From the NCBI GenBank assembly GCA_022072445.1, contig JAJVHV010000006.1, positions 1 to 64,000 on the forward strand: a DNA stretch of 64,000 bases. The letters run 5' to 3'. Numbering within the stretch: position 1 is the first letter of the stretch; each line of letters begins with the position of its first letter. Positions 41,930 to 51,134 of the stretch are shown here, piece after piece. The notes beneath the pieces are model-generated. The model worked only from the letters and a program-made list of their open reading frames with translations. It ran no database searches and was not told where the DNA came from. The position numbers and the translations under genes were made by a program. Origin of the DNA: Phycisphaerae bacterium (GTDB lineage Bacteria; Planctomycetota; Phycisphaerae; UBA1845; Fen-1342).

Positions 41930-43306
41930 TCAGCCCGGCGTCTTGAGCATTACCAGCACCGCCGCCGACACCTGCCGTTGCGGGCTGAACGTCTCGCCGA
42001 TGACGCGCTCGAAGTCCGCCGCCTTCACATCGCGAATCGCGCGCCGCAGCGCGTTCGGATCGAGCCCGCGCTGCTCGCGCCGTGCCATCGCGAAAACCAT
42101 CAGATACGGATTCTGCGCGATCAGGTTGTCCGGAATGTCCGCCGCGCCGAACAGAAAGCCCATCTCATTGGCGGCATTGATCGTCTCGATGGCGCGCAGC
42201 TTCGGCGTCATCGCTTCATCCAGAAACTTGCGCGCCCGCGCGTACGCCTCGGGCGGCACCTCGTTCTGGCGAATGCCCGTCGTCACCGTCAGCATGGTCG
42301 GGTCGTCGATCGCCAGAAATGCCGCGATGCACGCCGTCGGATCGCTCTGATTCTGCCGCATCGTCGCTTTCCACAGCCGCCACACGCCCACGCAGAACGC
42401 CGGAAAGTCCGCCGACGAATGATCCGGTGCCGGAAACCCGATCGCCGCGTGCGACGTCGAGCCCGGCACGACGAACTTCGCCATCAGATCAACCTGCACG
42501 CCCAGCGTCGGCGGCCCCGGCGTTGACGGCGGCGGGGCCGGCTCGCCGCGCGGGATCGCCTCAAACTCCCGCCGAATCACCTGCTCCAGTTTGCTCACGT
42601 CGGCCGAACCGGTCACCGTCAGGATCGCGTTGTTCGGCTTGTAGTATTTTGCGATCCGCTCACGCAGCTCATCGATCGTCATCCCGCGAACATGGTCGGC
42701 GGCCCCCGAGCGGCGGCCGTTGTTGGCCGACGGACGAATCTTCTCGTGAGCCAAATTCAGGACTCCAAGCTTCGGAATCCCGCCGTACATGTTGTCCAGC
42801 TCATTCAGCACGCGGGGCCGCTCGACGCCCAGCCCGGTTTCGGTCGGCTTGAGGTCGGCCATGCGGGCCGCGGCGTCGCGCAGCTCGGCCTCGATGCGCT
42901 CCACCGGAAAGACCGTGCCAAAAACCGTGTAATCCAGGCCGGTCTGCGCATTGGCCTGGCCGTCGTAGGCCTTGAAGAAATCGTCCGCCTTGCGCTCCGG
43001 CGTGTTTCCCGCGGCCGCCGTGATGTACAGGTGCTCGATGACGTGCGCCATGCCCGACTTGCCCGGCGGGTCGTGGTCGTCGCCGAGCTTGTAGAGCACG
43101 GCCATTCCCGCGGTCTTGACGCCGATCACCGGGCGGATGATGACCGTCAGACCGTTGGAGAGCTCGATCCGGCGCTCAAGCTCCGGCCGTTTCATCCTGA
43201 CGGGCTGGGTCGTGGGGGAATCAAGCTGCGGCTCTTCGATCTGCGGGGCGCCTTGCGCGTCCTGCGTCCAGAGCAGCGCGGTCAGTGCGAATGTCAGGCT
43301 GGTCAT
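41930..43306 (-). CDS. M16-family zinc peptidase (pitrilysin-like), exported
   Basis: The start ATG 43306 (MTSLTFALTALLWTQDAQG) gives a signal peptide. The 458-aa protein has LSNGLTVIIRPV, then the inverted zinc motif HVIEHLYI (HxxEH) at about residue 90, and the distal Glu in GVERPRVLNELDN. The second half-domain follows (YYKPNNAILTVTGSADVSKLEQVIRREF). M16 peptidases degrade short peptides. One enzyme of about 460 residues corresponds to a single pair of domains, so it likely works as a dimer or with a partner subunit not seen here. Confidence 0.88.
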   Translation of the reverse strand: MTSLTFALTALLWTQDAQGAPQIEEPQLDSPTTQPVRMKRPELERRIELSNGLTVIIRPVIGVKTAGMAVLYKLGDDHDPPGKSGMAHVIEHLYITAAAGNTPERKADDFFKAYDGQANAQTGLDYTVFGTVFPVERIEAELRDAAARMADLKPTETGLGVERPRVLNELDNMYGGIPKLGVLNLAHEKIRPSANNGRRSGAADHVRGMTIDELRERIAKYYKPNNAILTVTGSADVSKLEQVIRREFEAIPRGEPAPPPSTPGPPTLGVQVDLMAKFVVPGSTSHAAIGFPAPDHSSADFPAFCVGVWRLWKATMRQNQSDPTACIAAFLAIDDPTMLTVTTGIRQNEVPPEAYARARKFLDEAMTPKLRAIETINAANEMGFLFGAADIPDNLIAQNPYLMVFAMARREQRGLDPNALRRAIRDVKAADFERVIGETFSPQRQVSAAVLVMLKTPG

Positions 43307-43460
43307 AGGGGTCGCTCTCGCGTCGTCCGGTTGGCGCGCCGGGGTCGCACAACCGCGCCGCCGCCCGCGGCGGGCGCGGCGCACCGTCGGGCCGCCAACC
43401 CGCGTATTCTGACGAAATCGACGCCGGAAGTCTCGGCCTTGAGGCGATCTGCCGCCGGAT

Positions 43461-43489
43461 TTGACAGGTTCCGCCGGGGCCGATTAGAT
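43461..43489 (+). promoter_or_regulatory. Sigma70 promoter of tRNA-Arg
   Basis: TTGACA (43461-43466) and TTAGAT (43484-43489) are 17 bp apart; the tRNA begins 31 nt after the -10 box. Confidence 0.75.
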
Positions 43490-43519
43490 GAGCACGTTGC
43501 GCCAAAAGTGCGCACGCCA

Positions 43520-43592
43520 GCGCCCGTAGCTCAACTGGATAGAGTGGCAGACTTCGAATCTGAAGGTTGGGGGTTCGAATCCCTCCGGGCGC
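43520..43592 (+). tRNA. tRNA-Arg (anticodon UCG)
   Basis: The 73-nt cloverleaf has acceptor GCGCCCG/CGGGCGC, D arm GCTC..GAGT, anticodon loop CTTCGAA (anticodon TCG in DNA), variable loop AGGTT and T arm GGGGG-TTCGAAT-CCCTC. The first anticodon-stem pair is a G-A mismatch. CCA is not encoded. Confidence 0.95.
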
Positions 43593-43714
43593 GTGCGGCA
43601 TCGCCGGCGGTCGAAAGCAACCAGGGAACCAGCGAACAAGGACGCGGCGCCTACCGTTGGCTCACGGCTTCCGCTCTCGACTCGACCCCGGAGAGCCAGG
43701 AGTCGGCCCGCCGC

Positions 43715-45109
43715 TCAATCGGCGGTCGCGTCGTCGCAGGGCAGCTCGATGGTCACGCGGAGTCCGCCGCCGTCGGCGTTTTCCGCCCGCAACGTGCCGT
43801 CGTGCAAGCGGACGGCGCGGTCGCAGATCGCCAGGCCCAGGCCGACCCCGCCGACCCTCCGCGCGCGGGCTTCCTCGACCCGGAAGAACGGCTGGAAGAT
43901 CGTCTCAAGCTGCGACTCGGGCACGCCGGGGCCGTGGTCGCGCACCGCGGTGCAGGCGTAGGCACCACCCGCGTCCCGCTTCCGCCGCTCAAGGCAAACG
44001 TCGACGGCCGTTCCATCGGGCGTGAATCGAACGGCGTTGCGAAGCACGTTTTCAAAGACACTCCGGATGAGCGGCGCGGACCCGCGCAGCGTGCACGCGT
44101 CGGCGCGGCGCACCACGACGCGCCGCCCGCGCGGAGCGCCCTCGAAGTCCGCGTCCGCGGCGACTTCGCGTAGCAACTCCGCCAGGTCGATCGCGGCGGG
44201 CGCCTCGGGCGGCGCGCCGCTCTCCAGCCGCGCCAGCGTCAAAACCAGACCGATCAGCTCGTTCAGCCGCGCCGACTCGCGCTCGATGCGGTCGAGCGCC
44301 GCCCCCGCGGTATCGGAAGACTGCCGGCGGGCAAGTTCCAGCGCTACGTTGAGCCGGGCCAGCGGCGAACGGAGCTCGTGCGATACATCCTGCAGTAGGC
44401 GCCGTTGCGCGCCGAGCAGGGCCTGCACCTGGCGGGTCATGCGGTCGAAATCGCGGCCGAGCTGGCCGATCTCGTCGCGCCGCGTCTCGAACTCTTCGTC
44501 GACGCGCACGGTCAGGTCGCCCGAGGCGAGCCGCCGGACAACCTGCTGAAGCCGTCGCACCGGGGCGCTGAGATAGCGCGCCAGCGCGTAGCAACCCAGG
44601 CCCGCGGCCAGCACAACCGCCAGGGCGCGTAGCGCCAGCACGCCCGGCTGAATGGGGAACTGAAAGCGCGGCCCGCGCCAGAAGGCCTCGATCAGCACGC
44701 GGTACTTCCGTCCATGCGAATCGGTCAGCGGCAGGATCATGAGCCGAGGCGGAAAACCTTCGACCACGCGCTGTCCGCGCTCGGATTCTGCCCGGTGTGC
44801 GGCAACGAATTCCTGCAATGGGGCTGGCAGCAGCGCGCCGCGCAGTTCGGCGCCCCGCTCGTCCAGCCAGTAGGTGTGCAGTGCACTCGCGTCATGCAGC
44901 TCGTCCAGATGCCGCTCAAACGCCGCCAGTCCGTCGCGCTCCAGCACCGCCAGCGCGCCGCGCACCTGAAGCTCGTGCAGCTTGTCGGCGTTCAGTCCGG
45001 GAGGCACGCCCTCCGGCGGATAGACCCACGCTGACAAGGCCAGCACGCCGACGACGACGATGTTGGCCGCCCAGAACCACAGGAATATCTTAAGAAATAG
45101 AGAGCGCAT
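43715..45109 (-). CDS. Sensor histidine kinase, CpxA-like
   Basis: The 464-aa protein starts at ATG 45109 (MRSLFLKIFLWFW). Membrane segment 1 is about residues 8-28, a periplasmic sensor domain 30-150 and membrane segment 2 about 155-180. HAMP is 180-232 and DHp has DVSHELRSPLARL with phospho-acceptor His244. The ATPase boxes are NVLRNAVRFTPDG (N), RDHGPGVPE (G1), FFRVEEARARRVGGVGLGLAI (F/G2). The TM1 sequence FLKIFLWFWAANIVV resembles CpxA-type envelope-stress kinases. The response regulator gene precedes it by 10 bp and a CpxP-like gene lies divergent, which supports an envelope-stress role. Confidence 0.92.
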   Translation of the reverse strand: MRSLFLKIFLWFWAANIVVVGVLALSAWVYPPEGVPPGLNADKLHELQVRGALAVLERDGLAAFERHLDELHDASALHTYWLDERGAELRGALLPAPLQEFVAAHRAESERGQRVVEGFPPRLMILPLTDSHGRKYRVLIEAFWRGPRFQFPIQPGVLALRALAVVLAAGLGCYALARYLSAPVRRLQQVVRRLASGDLTVRVDEEFETRRDEIGQLGRDFDRMTRQVQALLGAQRRLLQDVSHELRSPLARLNVALELARRQSSDTAGAALDRIERESARLNELIGLVLTLARLESGAPPEAPAAIDLAELLREVAADADFEGAPRGRRVVVRRADACTLRGSAPLIRSVFENVLRNAVRFTPDGTAVDVCLERRKRDAGGAYACTAVRDHGPGVPESQLETIFQPFFRVEEARARRVGGVGLGLAICDRAVRLHDGTLRAENADGGGLRVTIELPCDDATAD

Positions 45110-45119
45110 CGGGCTCACG

Positions 45120-45860
45120 TCACTCGCCGTTCGGGCTTGCCGGCGCCGGGCCGCCGCCGACGACGAAAATGTAACCGGCGCCGCGGATGCTGCGGATGCG
45201 CTCGCCCGAATCCGGCCGTCGACCCAGCTTCCGCCGAATCTTGCTCACGTGCATGTCGACGCTGCGGTCGAACGGCTGCGCACGTCGCCCCAGCACGCGT
45301 GACGACAGCTCCTCGCGCGAAACGACGCGCCCCGCCGACCGCAGCAGCAGCTCCAGCAGCCCGAACTCCGCCCCGGTCAGCTCGATGAGGCGGCCGCCAC
45401 AACGCACCGACCGCGCTGCCGAATCCAGCTCGACGTCCTCGACGGCGATGCGCTCGGCGCTGGGCGCCGGATCGTCGCGGCTGCTCGACGCACCGGAGCG
45501 CCGCAGGATGGCGTGCAGCCGCGCCGCCAGTTCACGCGGGTTGAACGGCTTGGGTAGATAGTCATCCGCGCCGATCTCCAGCCCGACGATGCGGTCGACC
45601 TCCTCCCCGCGCGCCGTCAGCATCAGCACCGGAATCCGCGAGCGGGCCCGAATCCGCCGCAGCACCTCGAACCCGTCGCCGCCGGGCAGCATCACGTCCA
45701 GGACGGCGATCGCATACGCCCCGGCCAACGCGCGCGCCACGCCCGCGTCTCCGTCGTGCACTGCGTCGACCTCAAAGCCCGTTCCACAAAGATACTCGGC
45801 CAGCAGTTCGCACAACCCGCGGTCGTCGTCGATCAGCAGCAATCGAACCGGCGTCGGCAT
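45120..45860 (-). CDS. OmpR-family response regulator, CpxR-like
   Basis: ATG 45860 gives the canonical start (MPTPVRLLLIDDDRGLCELLAEYL). The 246-aa protein has a receiver domain with acidic DDD at 11-13, phospho-acceptor Asp55 (AVLDVMLPG) and Lys in DYLPKPFNPREL. A winged-helix output domain follows (residues 145-240: ELTGAEFGLLELLLRSAGRVVSREELSSRVLGRRAQPFDRSVDMHVSKIRRKLG). The linker is Ser/Asp-rich. It is transcribed with the kinase and, from two GTAAA-type boxes upstream, probably autoregulates. Confidence 0.94.
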   Translation of the reverse strand: MPTPVRLLLIDDDRGLCELLAEYLCGTGFEVDAVHDGDAGVARALAGAYAIAVLDVMLPGGDGFEVLRRIRARSRIPVLMLTARGEEVDRIVGLEIGADDYLPKPFNPRELAARLHAILRRSGASSSRDDPAPSAERIAVEDVELDSAARSVRCGGRLIELTGAEFGLLELLLRSAGRVVSREELSSRVLGRRAQPFDRSVDMHVSKIRRKLGRRPDSGERIRSIRGAGYIFVVGGGPAPASPNGE

Positions 45861-45888
45861 TGTCAGGCTCCTGCCTTCGCGCCCGATG

Positions 45889-45964
45889 AGTATAGGTTCG
45901 GGCACGGGCCGCGCTGCGGGCGGCGCGCGTAAAGAACTGTCAACGCGGCTTTACGCTTTTTTAC
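45889..45964. promoter_or_regulatory. Divergent regulatory region with two CpxR-type boxes
   Basis: Box 1 on the plus strand is GTAAA-GAACT-GTCAA (45928-45942). Box 2 on the minus strand is a perfect GTAAA-AAAGC-GTAAA (45950-45964). A -10 TATACT for the regulator gene lies on the minus strand at 45889-45894, and a -10 GATAAT for the CpxP-like gene is at 45998-46003. Neither has a good -35. Each box centre is about 53 bp from one predicted start, the place of class I/II activators. Confidence 0.6.
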
Positions 45965-46122
45965 CCGCGATTGACTGATCGCCCACACCCGCGCGGCGAT
46001 AATCTATCGGAATTCGAGCGGACCACGCCCGCGACGCGAGGCGCGATTGCCCGCGGCGCTGCTTCCGCTCGGCAGGGTCGTCCGACGACGACCGGCCTTC
46101 GGCTCTAGAGGAGTAAGGGAGT

Positions 46123-46944
46123 ATGCGTCGAACATGCGTGAGGATCGGTGTCGGGCTCGCCGCGAGCCTCATGGCCGCCGCCTTCATCGGCTGCAGCTCG
46201 ATCTCGGAGGACACGACCCTTCAGGAACTGCTTGACAGCACCGGTCTGGCCAACGCGACCATCGGCGACGTGCTGGGCGCCATCGAAGACTTCACCGGCC
46301 ACGATGCCGCGCTGCCGTTCGGGCAGACGCTCACCGCCGACCAGGAGTCTCAGCTCGCGGCCCTGCGCGACCAGTATCTCGCCGGCGAGCAGACGCTGGC
46401 TGAGTACGGCGAGCAGGCCGCGGCAGTCATCGGCGTCGACGGGGCGGGCCGCCCGTTCGGTGGCGGCCATGGTCGTGCGTTTGGCCGCGAGGGCTTCCCG
46501 GGCGGCCCGATCGGACCGGGTGCCGGCCAGCAGGGCCCGCTCGATCTGCTCGAATTGACCGATGAGCAGCAGACACAGGCGCAGGCGATTTTCGACGGCA
46601 TGCGCACGGACGTCGTGGCTTTGCAGGATGCGGCCCGCGCCGAGATCGAGGCGCTGCTGACCGATGAGCAGCGCGCCACGCTGGATTCGTTCGACGTCGG
46701 CTATCACGACGCCTTCCGCGCCTTCGCGCACGGATTCGCCAGCGGTCGCCTGGCTGAGGCGCTCGCGCTGACCGCTGAGCAGCAGACCGCGATCGACGCG
46801 ATCCTCGCCGAGCTGCGCACCGCCGTTGACGCACGCCGCGAACAGGCTCGCCAGGAGTTCCGCTCGATTCTGACCGCCGCGCAACTGGCGCAGCTTGACG
46901 CGTTCGAGGCGTCGCACGATTTCCGCGGACCCGGCGGATTCTGA
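46123..46944 (+). CDS. CpxP/Spy-like lipoprotein with LTxxQ repeats
   Basis: The 273-aa protein starts at ATG 46123 with AGGAG upstream. A lipoprotein signal ends at AAAFIGCSS (Cys about residue 24). Two LTxxQ-type motifs (LTDEQQTQAQAIF and LTAEQQTAIDAIL), plus a looser LTADQESQLAALRDQYL, each start a long amphipathic helix as in CpxP/Spy chaperones. A Gly-rich linker (GGGHGRAFGREGFPGGPIG) joins the halves. It probably binds misfolded envelope proteins and signals to the adjacent kinase. The gene is divergent from the response regulator. Confidence 0.72.
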   Translation: MRRTCVRIGVGLAASLMAAAFIGCSSISEDTTLQELLDSTGLANATIGDVLGAIEDFTGHDAALPFGQTLTADQESQLAALRDQYLAGEQTLAEYGEQAAAVIGVDGAGRPFGGGHGRAFGREGFPGGPIGPGAGQQGPLDLLELTDEQQTQAQAIFDGMRTDVVALQDAARAEIEALLTDEQRATLDSFDVGYHDAFRAFAHGFASGRLAEALALTAEQQTAIDAILAELRTAVDARREQARQEFRSILTAAQLAQLDAFEASHDFRGPGGF

Positions 46945-47055
46945 ATCCCGCTTGCGATGAGGGCAGACGCGCCCCCGGCCCACCGGCCGGAAGCGCCTGC
47001 CTGATTCGCATCGGCGGCAGAACAGTCCGACGACTGCCACGAAAGGTTTTAGACA

Positions 47056-47217
47056 ATGAGCATACGCCAGTGGATCGCACTGACGTTCTGCGGCGGGTTG
47101 GTGCTTCAGCTCGCCTCGTGCGCCGCGGATCTCGGTTACTATCTGATGGACGCGTTCGCGGACTATCTTCCCACGCTGCTGGACGCCTGGCTGGGTTCGA
47201 TCACCACGTCCGCCTGA
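47056..47217 (+). CDS. Small lipoprotein-like peptide (53 aa)
   Basis: The 53-codon frame reads MSIRQWIALTFCGGLVLQ and then LASCAADLGYYLMDAFADYLPTL. LQLASC is a good lipobox, so the mature part would be about 32 residues with an amphipathic Leu/Tyr/Trp helix. AAAGG lies 9 nt upstream of ATG 47056. It follows the CpxP-like gene by 111 bp on the same strand. Small lipopeptides of this kind are seen in related planctomycetes but have no known function. Confidence 0.5.
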   Translation: MSIRQWIALTFCGGLVLQLASCAADLGYYLMDAFADYLPTLLDAWLGSITTSA

Positions 47218-47259
47218 AACGCGCCACGGCGATACGCCCAACGACATTCGATCGGGCTC

Positions 47260-49368
47260 ATGGACATGATGAACGCACATTGGAACTGTCACGTGCGCGG
47301 CGCAGCCATCGGCGGCTGCACCGCATTGCACCCGGCGGCGCTTCGTCGTCGGATGAGTTGTGGCACAGCCGCCCCCGGCTGTGGCCGCTTGCGAATGGCC
47401 GTCGCACTGCTCGCGGCCGCCGCGCTGGCCGCCGTCGCGGGCGCTCAGCCGGCCAACCCGGCGCCCGAGCCGGACCGCGCCGGAAGCGACGATGCACCGC
47501 GCAAGAAGGGCCTGGTGTTCAACCGCGACGCCGCTTTCGCCGGCTACACACTCTTCGCGCCGCTGAACTCGACCACCACGTACCTCGTCGACATGAAGGG
47601 CGAAGTCGCGCACTCCTGGCCAAGCAAGTACGCGCCCGGCCAATCCGCCTACCTTCTGCCCGACGGATCGCTGCTGCGCGCCGCACGCGAGCCGGACAAC
47701 CGGAATTTCGGCGGCGGCGGCATCGGCGGCCGCGTAGAGCGACTGGCCCCGGACGGAACCGTTTTGTGGGAGTACGTCTGCGCCGATGAGAAGCGCTGCC
47801 AGCACCACGACATCGAGCCGCTGCCCAACGGCAACATCCTCATGATCGCCTGGGAGAAGAAGTCGCGCGACGAAGCCCTCGCCGCCGGTCGCGATCCCGA
47901 ACTGGCCGACGGCGACGAACTCTGGCCCGACTGCGTCATCGAAGTCGAGCCGCAAGGCAGCAGCGGTGGTCGCGTCGTCTGGGAATGGCACGTCTGGGAC
48001 CACCTCGTGCAGGATTTCGACGAGGATAAGCCGAACTTCGGCACTCTCGCCGAACACACCGAACTCATCGACCTCAACTACCGCCGCTCGGGCCCGCGCG
48101 AGTCGCCGGCGGAGATGCAGCGGCTTCGCGCGCTGGGCTATGTCGGCGGCGGAGACGATTCACCGCCCGCCGGGCAGGATGAAACACCCGACCGCGGCGG
48201 TCCGCCAGATCGCAATGGGCCGCCGGACCGCGATGGACCGCCGGATCGCGATGGGCCACATCCGGGCCGCGACGGCGACACTCGCGACGGGGGTGGACCG
48301 CCGTTTCGCGGGCGTGGCCCGCGCGGGCCTGATTTGCGCGCCGACATGTGCCACACCAACGCGATTGCGTACAACGCGAAACTCGATCAGATCGTTCTCA
48401 GCGTTCACACCTTCAACGAAATCTGGGTCATCGATCACAGCACTACCAGCAAGGAGGCCGCGGGTCACGTCGGCGGTCGCTCCGGAAAGGGCGGCGACCT
48501 GCTCTATCGCTGGGGAAACCCGCGCGCCTACGGCGCCGGCACCGCCGCCGATCAGCAACTCTTCGCCCAGCACGACGCCCGCTGGATTCCCGACGGACAC
48601 CCCGGCGCGGGCCGGCTGATGGTCTTCAACAACGGCCAGGGCCGGCGTGACGGCCGCTATTCGTCGATCGTCGAGATCGAGCCGCCCGTTGATGCGGCCG
48701 GGCGCTATCGCCGCGAAAAAGATGAACCGTTTGGCCCCGCGCGGCCGAGCTGGGAATACGCCGCCGAGAATAGAAGCGACTTTTTCTCCAGCCACATCTC
48801 CGGCGCGCACCGCCTCGCCAACGGCAACACGCTGATCTGCGACGGCGAGCAAGGACGACTTTTTGAAGTCGCGCCGGAAGGGCGCGTCGTTTGGGATTAC
48901 ATGAATCCGTTCCAGGACGCGCGCCCACCGCGCGACGGCCCGCCCCCGGGATTCGGCCCCTTCGGCCCGCCCGACCGCCGCCCGCCACGCGTCGGTGCCG
49001 ATGCCGATCGCGGCCCCGACGGTCCCCCGCGCGCCCGCGCCGACGCCGACCTCGACAGTCCTCCGCGCGACCGCGCCGATACCGATCGCAGCCCCGACGG
49101 TCCCCCGCGCGATCGCGACGCCGGCCGACTCGCACGCCGCCCCGACAACACTGACGGCCAGCCCGCGTCACAACCCGCCGGCCAGACCGATCGGCCACGC
49201 CGCCGCAGACCGCCCTTCGGCGGACCACCCGGGCCGTGGGGGCCACCCGGCATCGGGCCTGGCGGTCGCGGCGGACGCGGCGGCGTGTTCCGCGCCACGC
49301 GCCTCGCCGCCGACGACCCGGCGATCATCAAGCTGCTCAGGGGTGCCGCCGACCCCGGCCGACGTTAG
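47260..49368 (+). CDS. Arylsulfotransferase-like secreted protein with PPDRDG repeats
   Basis: The 702-aa frame could start at ATG 47260, 47353 or 47395; MAVALLAAAALAAVAGAQP at 47395 is the export core, so one of the later starts may be right. Residues about 85-280 and 345-520 form a beta-propeller of the arylsulfotransferase type: GYTLFAPLNSTTTYLVDMKGEVAHSW, LLPDGSLLRAAR, HHDIEPLPNGNILMIAWEKKS, CHTNAIAYNAKLDQIVLSVHTFNEIWVIDH, HDARWIPDGHPGAGRLMVFNNGQG and GAHRLANGNTLICDGEQGRLFEV. Known ASSTs use a propeller His. Two low-complexity stretches of PPDRDGPP type (residues 285-340 and 545-670) are odd. A repeat element is fused into its 5' region. Confidence 0.7.
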   Translation: MDMMNAHWNCHVRGAAIGGCTALHPAALRRRMSCGTAAPGCGRLRMAVALLAAAALAAVAGAQPANPAPEPDRAGSDDAPRKKGLVFNRDAAFAGYTLFAPLNSTTTYLVDMKGEVAHSWPSKYAPGQSAYLLPDGSLLRAAREPDNRNFGGGGIGGRVERLAPDGTVLWEYVCADEKRCQHHDIEPLPNGNILMIAWEKKSRDEALAAGRDPELADGDELWPDCVIEVEPQGSSGGRVVWEWHVWDHLVQDFDEDKPNFGTLAEHTELIDLNYRRSGPRESPAEMQRLRALGYVGGGDDSPPAGQDETPDRGGPPDRNGPPDRDGPPDRDGPHPGRDGDTRDGGGPPFRGRGPRGPDLRADMCHTNAIAYNAKLDQIVLSVHTFNEIWVIDHSTTSKEAAGHVGGRSGKGGDLLYRWGNPRAYGAGTAADQQLFAQHDARWIPDGHPGAGRLMVFNNGQGRRDGRYSSIVEIEPPVDAAGRYRREKDEPFGPARPSWEYAAENRSDFFSSHISGAHRLANGNTLICDGEQGRLFEVAPEGRVVWDYMNPFQDARPPRDGPPPGFGPFGPPDRRPPRVGADADRGPDGPPRARADADLDSPPRDRADTDRSPDGPPRDRDAGRLARRPDNTDGQPASQPAGQTDRPRRRRPPFGGPPGPWGPPGIGPGGRGGRGGVFRATRLAADDPAIIKLLRGAADPGRR
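47360..47386. repeat. REP-like palindrome at the 5' end of the ASST-like gene
   Basis: GTGGCACAGCCGCCCCCGGC followed by TGTGGCC is an imperfect palindrome. The same word occurs at 49396-49420 and, shortened, at 49473-49492. If the gene starts at 47353, this repeat encodes residues before the signal core. Confidence 0.8.
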
Positions 49369-49393
49369 CCGCTCTTCCAGCGGCGTCGTGCCC

Positions 49394-49492
49394 ATGTAGC
49401 ACAGCCGCCCTCGGCTGTGCCCCGGCCCTCCCGCGGCTGCGTACCGTGGAGAGCCGCCGCCCCGACGTGGTGAGCAGCCGCCCCCGGCTGCC
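49394..49492. repeat. REP-like palindromes downstream of the ASST-like gene
   Basis: GTAGCACAGCCGCCCTCGGC plus TGTGC (49396-49420) and AGCAGCCGCCCCCGGCTGCC (49473-49492) are copies of the palindrome at 47360. They lie in the gap between two convergent genes and may stop transcription in both directions. Confidence 0.8.
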
Positions 49493-49550
49493 CCGATCAC
49501 CCGCTTGCGTTCTGCAATCTTCTTTCTGCGGCGCCTTGCGGCTGCAACCG

Positions 49551-51134
49551 TTATTTCGCGAACTCCACCGCGCGGATCTCGCGCAGCACCGTGATCTTGA
49601 CTTCGCCCGGATAGGTCATGGTCTCTTCGATCTTGTTGGCGATGTCGCGCGCCAGCTTCACCGATGAGCGGTCGTCCACTTTCAACGCGTCAACAATCAC
49701 GCGCACCTCGCGCCCGGCCTGAATCGCGTACGCCTGCTTGACGCCGTCGAACCCGCCCGCCAGCCCTTCCAGCTCTTCCAGCCGCTGAATGTAGCGGTCG
49801 AGCGATTCGCGCCGCCCGCCCGGACGCGCCGCGCTGATCGCGTCCGCCGCCGCCACCAGCGGCGTGTACGGATACAGCGCCTCCACGTCGCCGTGATGCC
49901 CCGCAACGGCGTTGATCACCTGCGGCGGTTCGTTGAAGCGCTTGCAGAATTCCGCGCCGATGTGCGGGTGGCCGCCCTCGACCTCGTGGTCCATCGCTTT
50001 GCCAATGTCGTGCAGCAGACCGCAACGCCGCGCCAGGGCGCCGTCCAGCCCCAGCTCGTCGGCCATCGTCTGACACAGGAACGCGACTTCCATGCTGTGC
50101 TTCAGCACGTTCTGGCCGTAGCTCGTGCGGAAGTGCAGCCGCCCCAGCATCTCCACCAGCTTCTTGTTCAGCCCATTCACGTTCGCGTCCAGCGCCGCCT
50201 TCTTGCCCGCCTCGGCGACTTTCCGCTCCACTTCCTCCGTCGCCTCGGTCACCAGGTCCTCGATCCGCGTCGGGTGAATGCGGCCGTCTTTCACCAGCCG
50301 TTCGAGCGAAAGCCGCGCGATTTCGCGCCGGATCGGATCAAAGCACGAGACGATCACCACGCCGGGCGTGTCATCCACGATCACGTCGACGCCTGTCGCA
50401 CGTTCAAACGAGCGGATGTTGCGGCCTTCGCGTCCGATAATCCGACCCTTCATCTCGTCCGACGGAACGTCCACCGTCGAAACCGTCGCCTCGCAGGTGT
50501 GGTCCGCCGCGTAGCGCTGAATCGACTGAATGACGATTTGGCGGGCCTTTTCGTCCGCGTTCTCCTTGGCAGTGGTAATAATCCGCTCGACCATCTGCCC
50601 GGCTTCGCGCTCGACTTCCTGCTCGATCCGCCGCAGGCACAACTGGCGGGCCTCGTCCGCCGACAGCCGCGAAATGCGCAGCAGCTCCTGCCGCTGCTCC
50701 GCGAACGTCTGCTCCAGCTCGCCTTCGCGCTGCCCAAGCACTTTTTCGCGCTCCTTGAGCTTCTTGTCCGATAGCTCCAGGTTGCGCTCCTTCGTCGTCA
50801 ACACGTCGATCTTCTTGTCGAGATTGTCCTCGCGCTTCAGAATGCGCTTCTCGGACTCCTTCAGCTCCGCCCGGGTTTCGGACGTTTGACGTTCAAATTC
50901 CGCCTGCATCTCCAGCAGCTTTTCCTTCGCTTCGACCTCGGCGGTCTTCAGAACTTGTTCGGCGCGGAGTTTCGCCTCCGCGGAGAGCTGGTCGATTTCG
51001 CGCGTCAGCAGCGCCTTGCGCGACTGCTGAATCCAGTACATGATTCCGACGGCGATGCCGCCGCCGATCAGCACTCCGGTGAGGCCACCGGTGAAATCGA
51101 CCGCCAGTAAGAGTGCAAGCGGTCCCATCGTCAT
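49551..51134 (-). CDS. rny: Ribonuclease Y
   Basis: The 527-aa protein has an N-terminal membrane segment (residues 15-34, [20 protein letters not shown]). A long coiled coil follows (35-205), then a KH domain with [28 protein letters not shown] (about 225-260). The HD domain has the metal-binding [19 protein letters not shown] and [29 protein letters not shown]. RNase Y starts mRNA decay by endonucleolytic cleavage at the membrane. Length and domain order are normal. A 417-bp leader lies upstream. Confidence 0.97.
   Translation of the reverse strand: MTMGPLALLLAVDFTGGLTGVLIGGGIAVGIMYWIQQSRKALLTREIDQLSAEAKLRAEQVLKTAEVEAKEKLLEMQAEFERQTSETRAELKESEKRILKREDNLDKKIDVLTTKERNLELSDKKLKEREKVLGQREGELEQTFAEQRQELLRISRLSADEARQLCLRRIEQEVEREAGQMVERIITTAKENADEKARQIVIQSIQRYAADHTCEATVSTVDVPSDEMKGRIIGREGRNIRSFERATGVDVIVDDTPGVVIVSCFDPIRREIARLSLERLVKDGRIHPTRIEDLVTEATEEVERKVAEAGKKAALDANVNGLNKKLVEMLGRLHFRTSYGQNVLKHSMEVAFLCQTMADELGLDGALARRCGLLHDIGKAMDHEVEGGHPHIGAEFCKRFNEPPQVINAVAGHHGDVEALYPYTPLVAAADAISAARPGGRRESLDRYIQRLEELEGLAGGFDGVKQAYAIQAGREVRVIVDALKVDDRSSVKLARDIANKIEETMTYPGEVKITVLREIRAVEFAK

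Noticed and set aside
41830-43640. Similar AACCAGGGAACCA-type words near 41845 and 43615
   Set aside because: They are short, imperfect and only two; I could not define a repeat unit.
46105-48057. A 650-aa minus-strand open frame
   Set aside because: It lies antisense to the CpxP-like, small lipoprotein and ASST-like genes, has no recognisable domain and follows the codon bias of the true genes in mirror.
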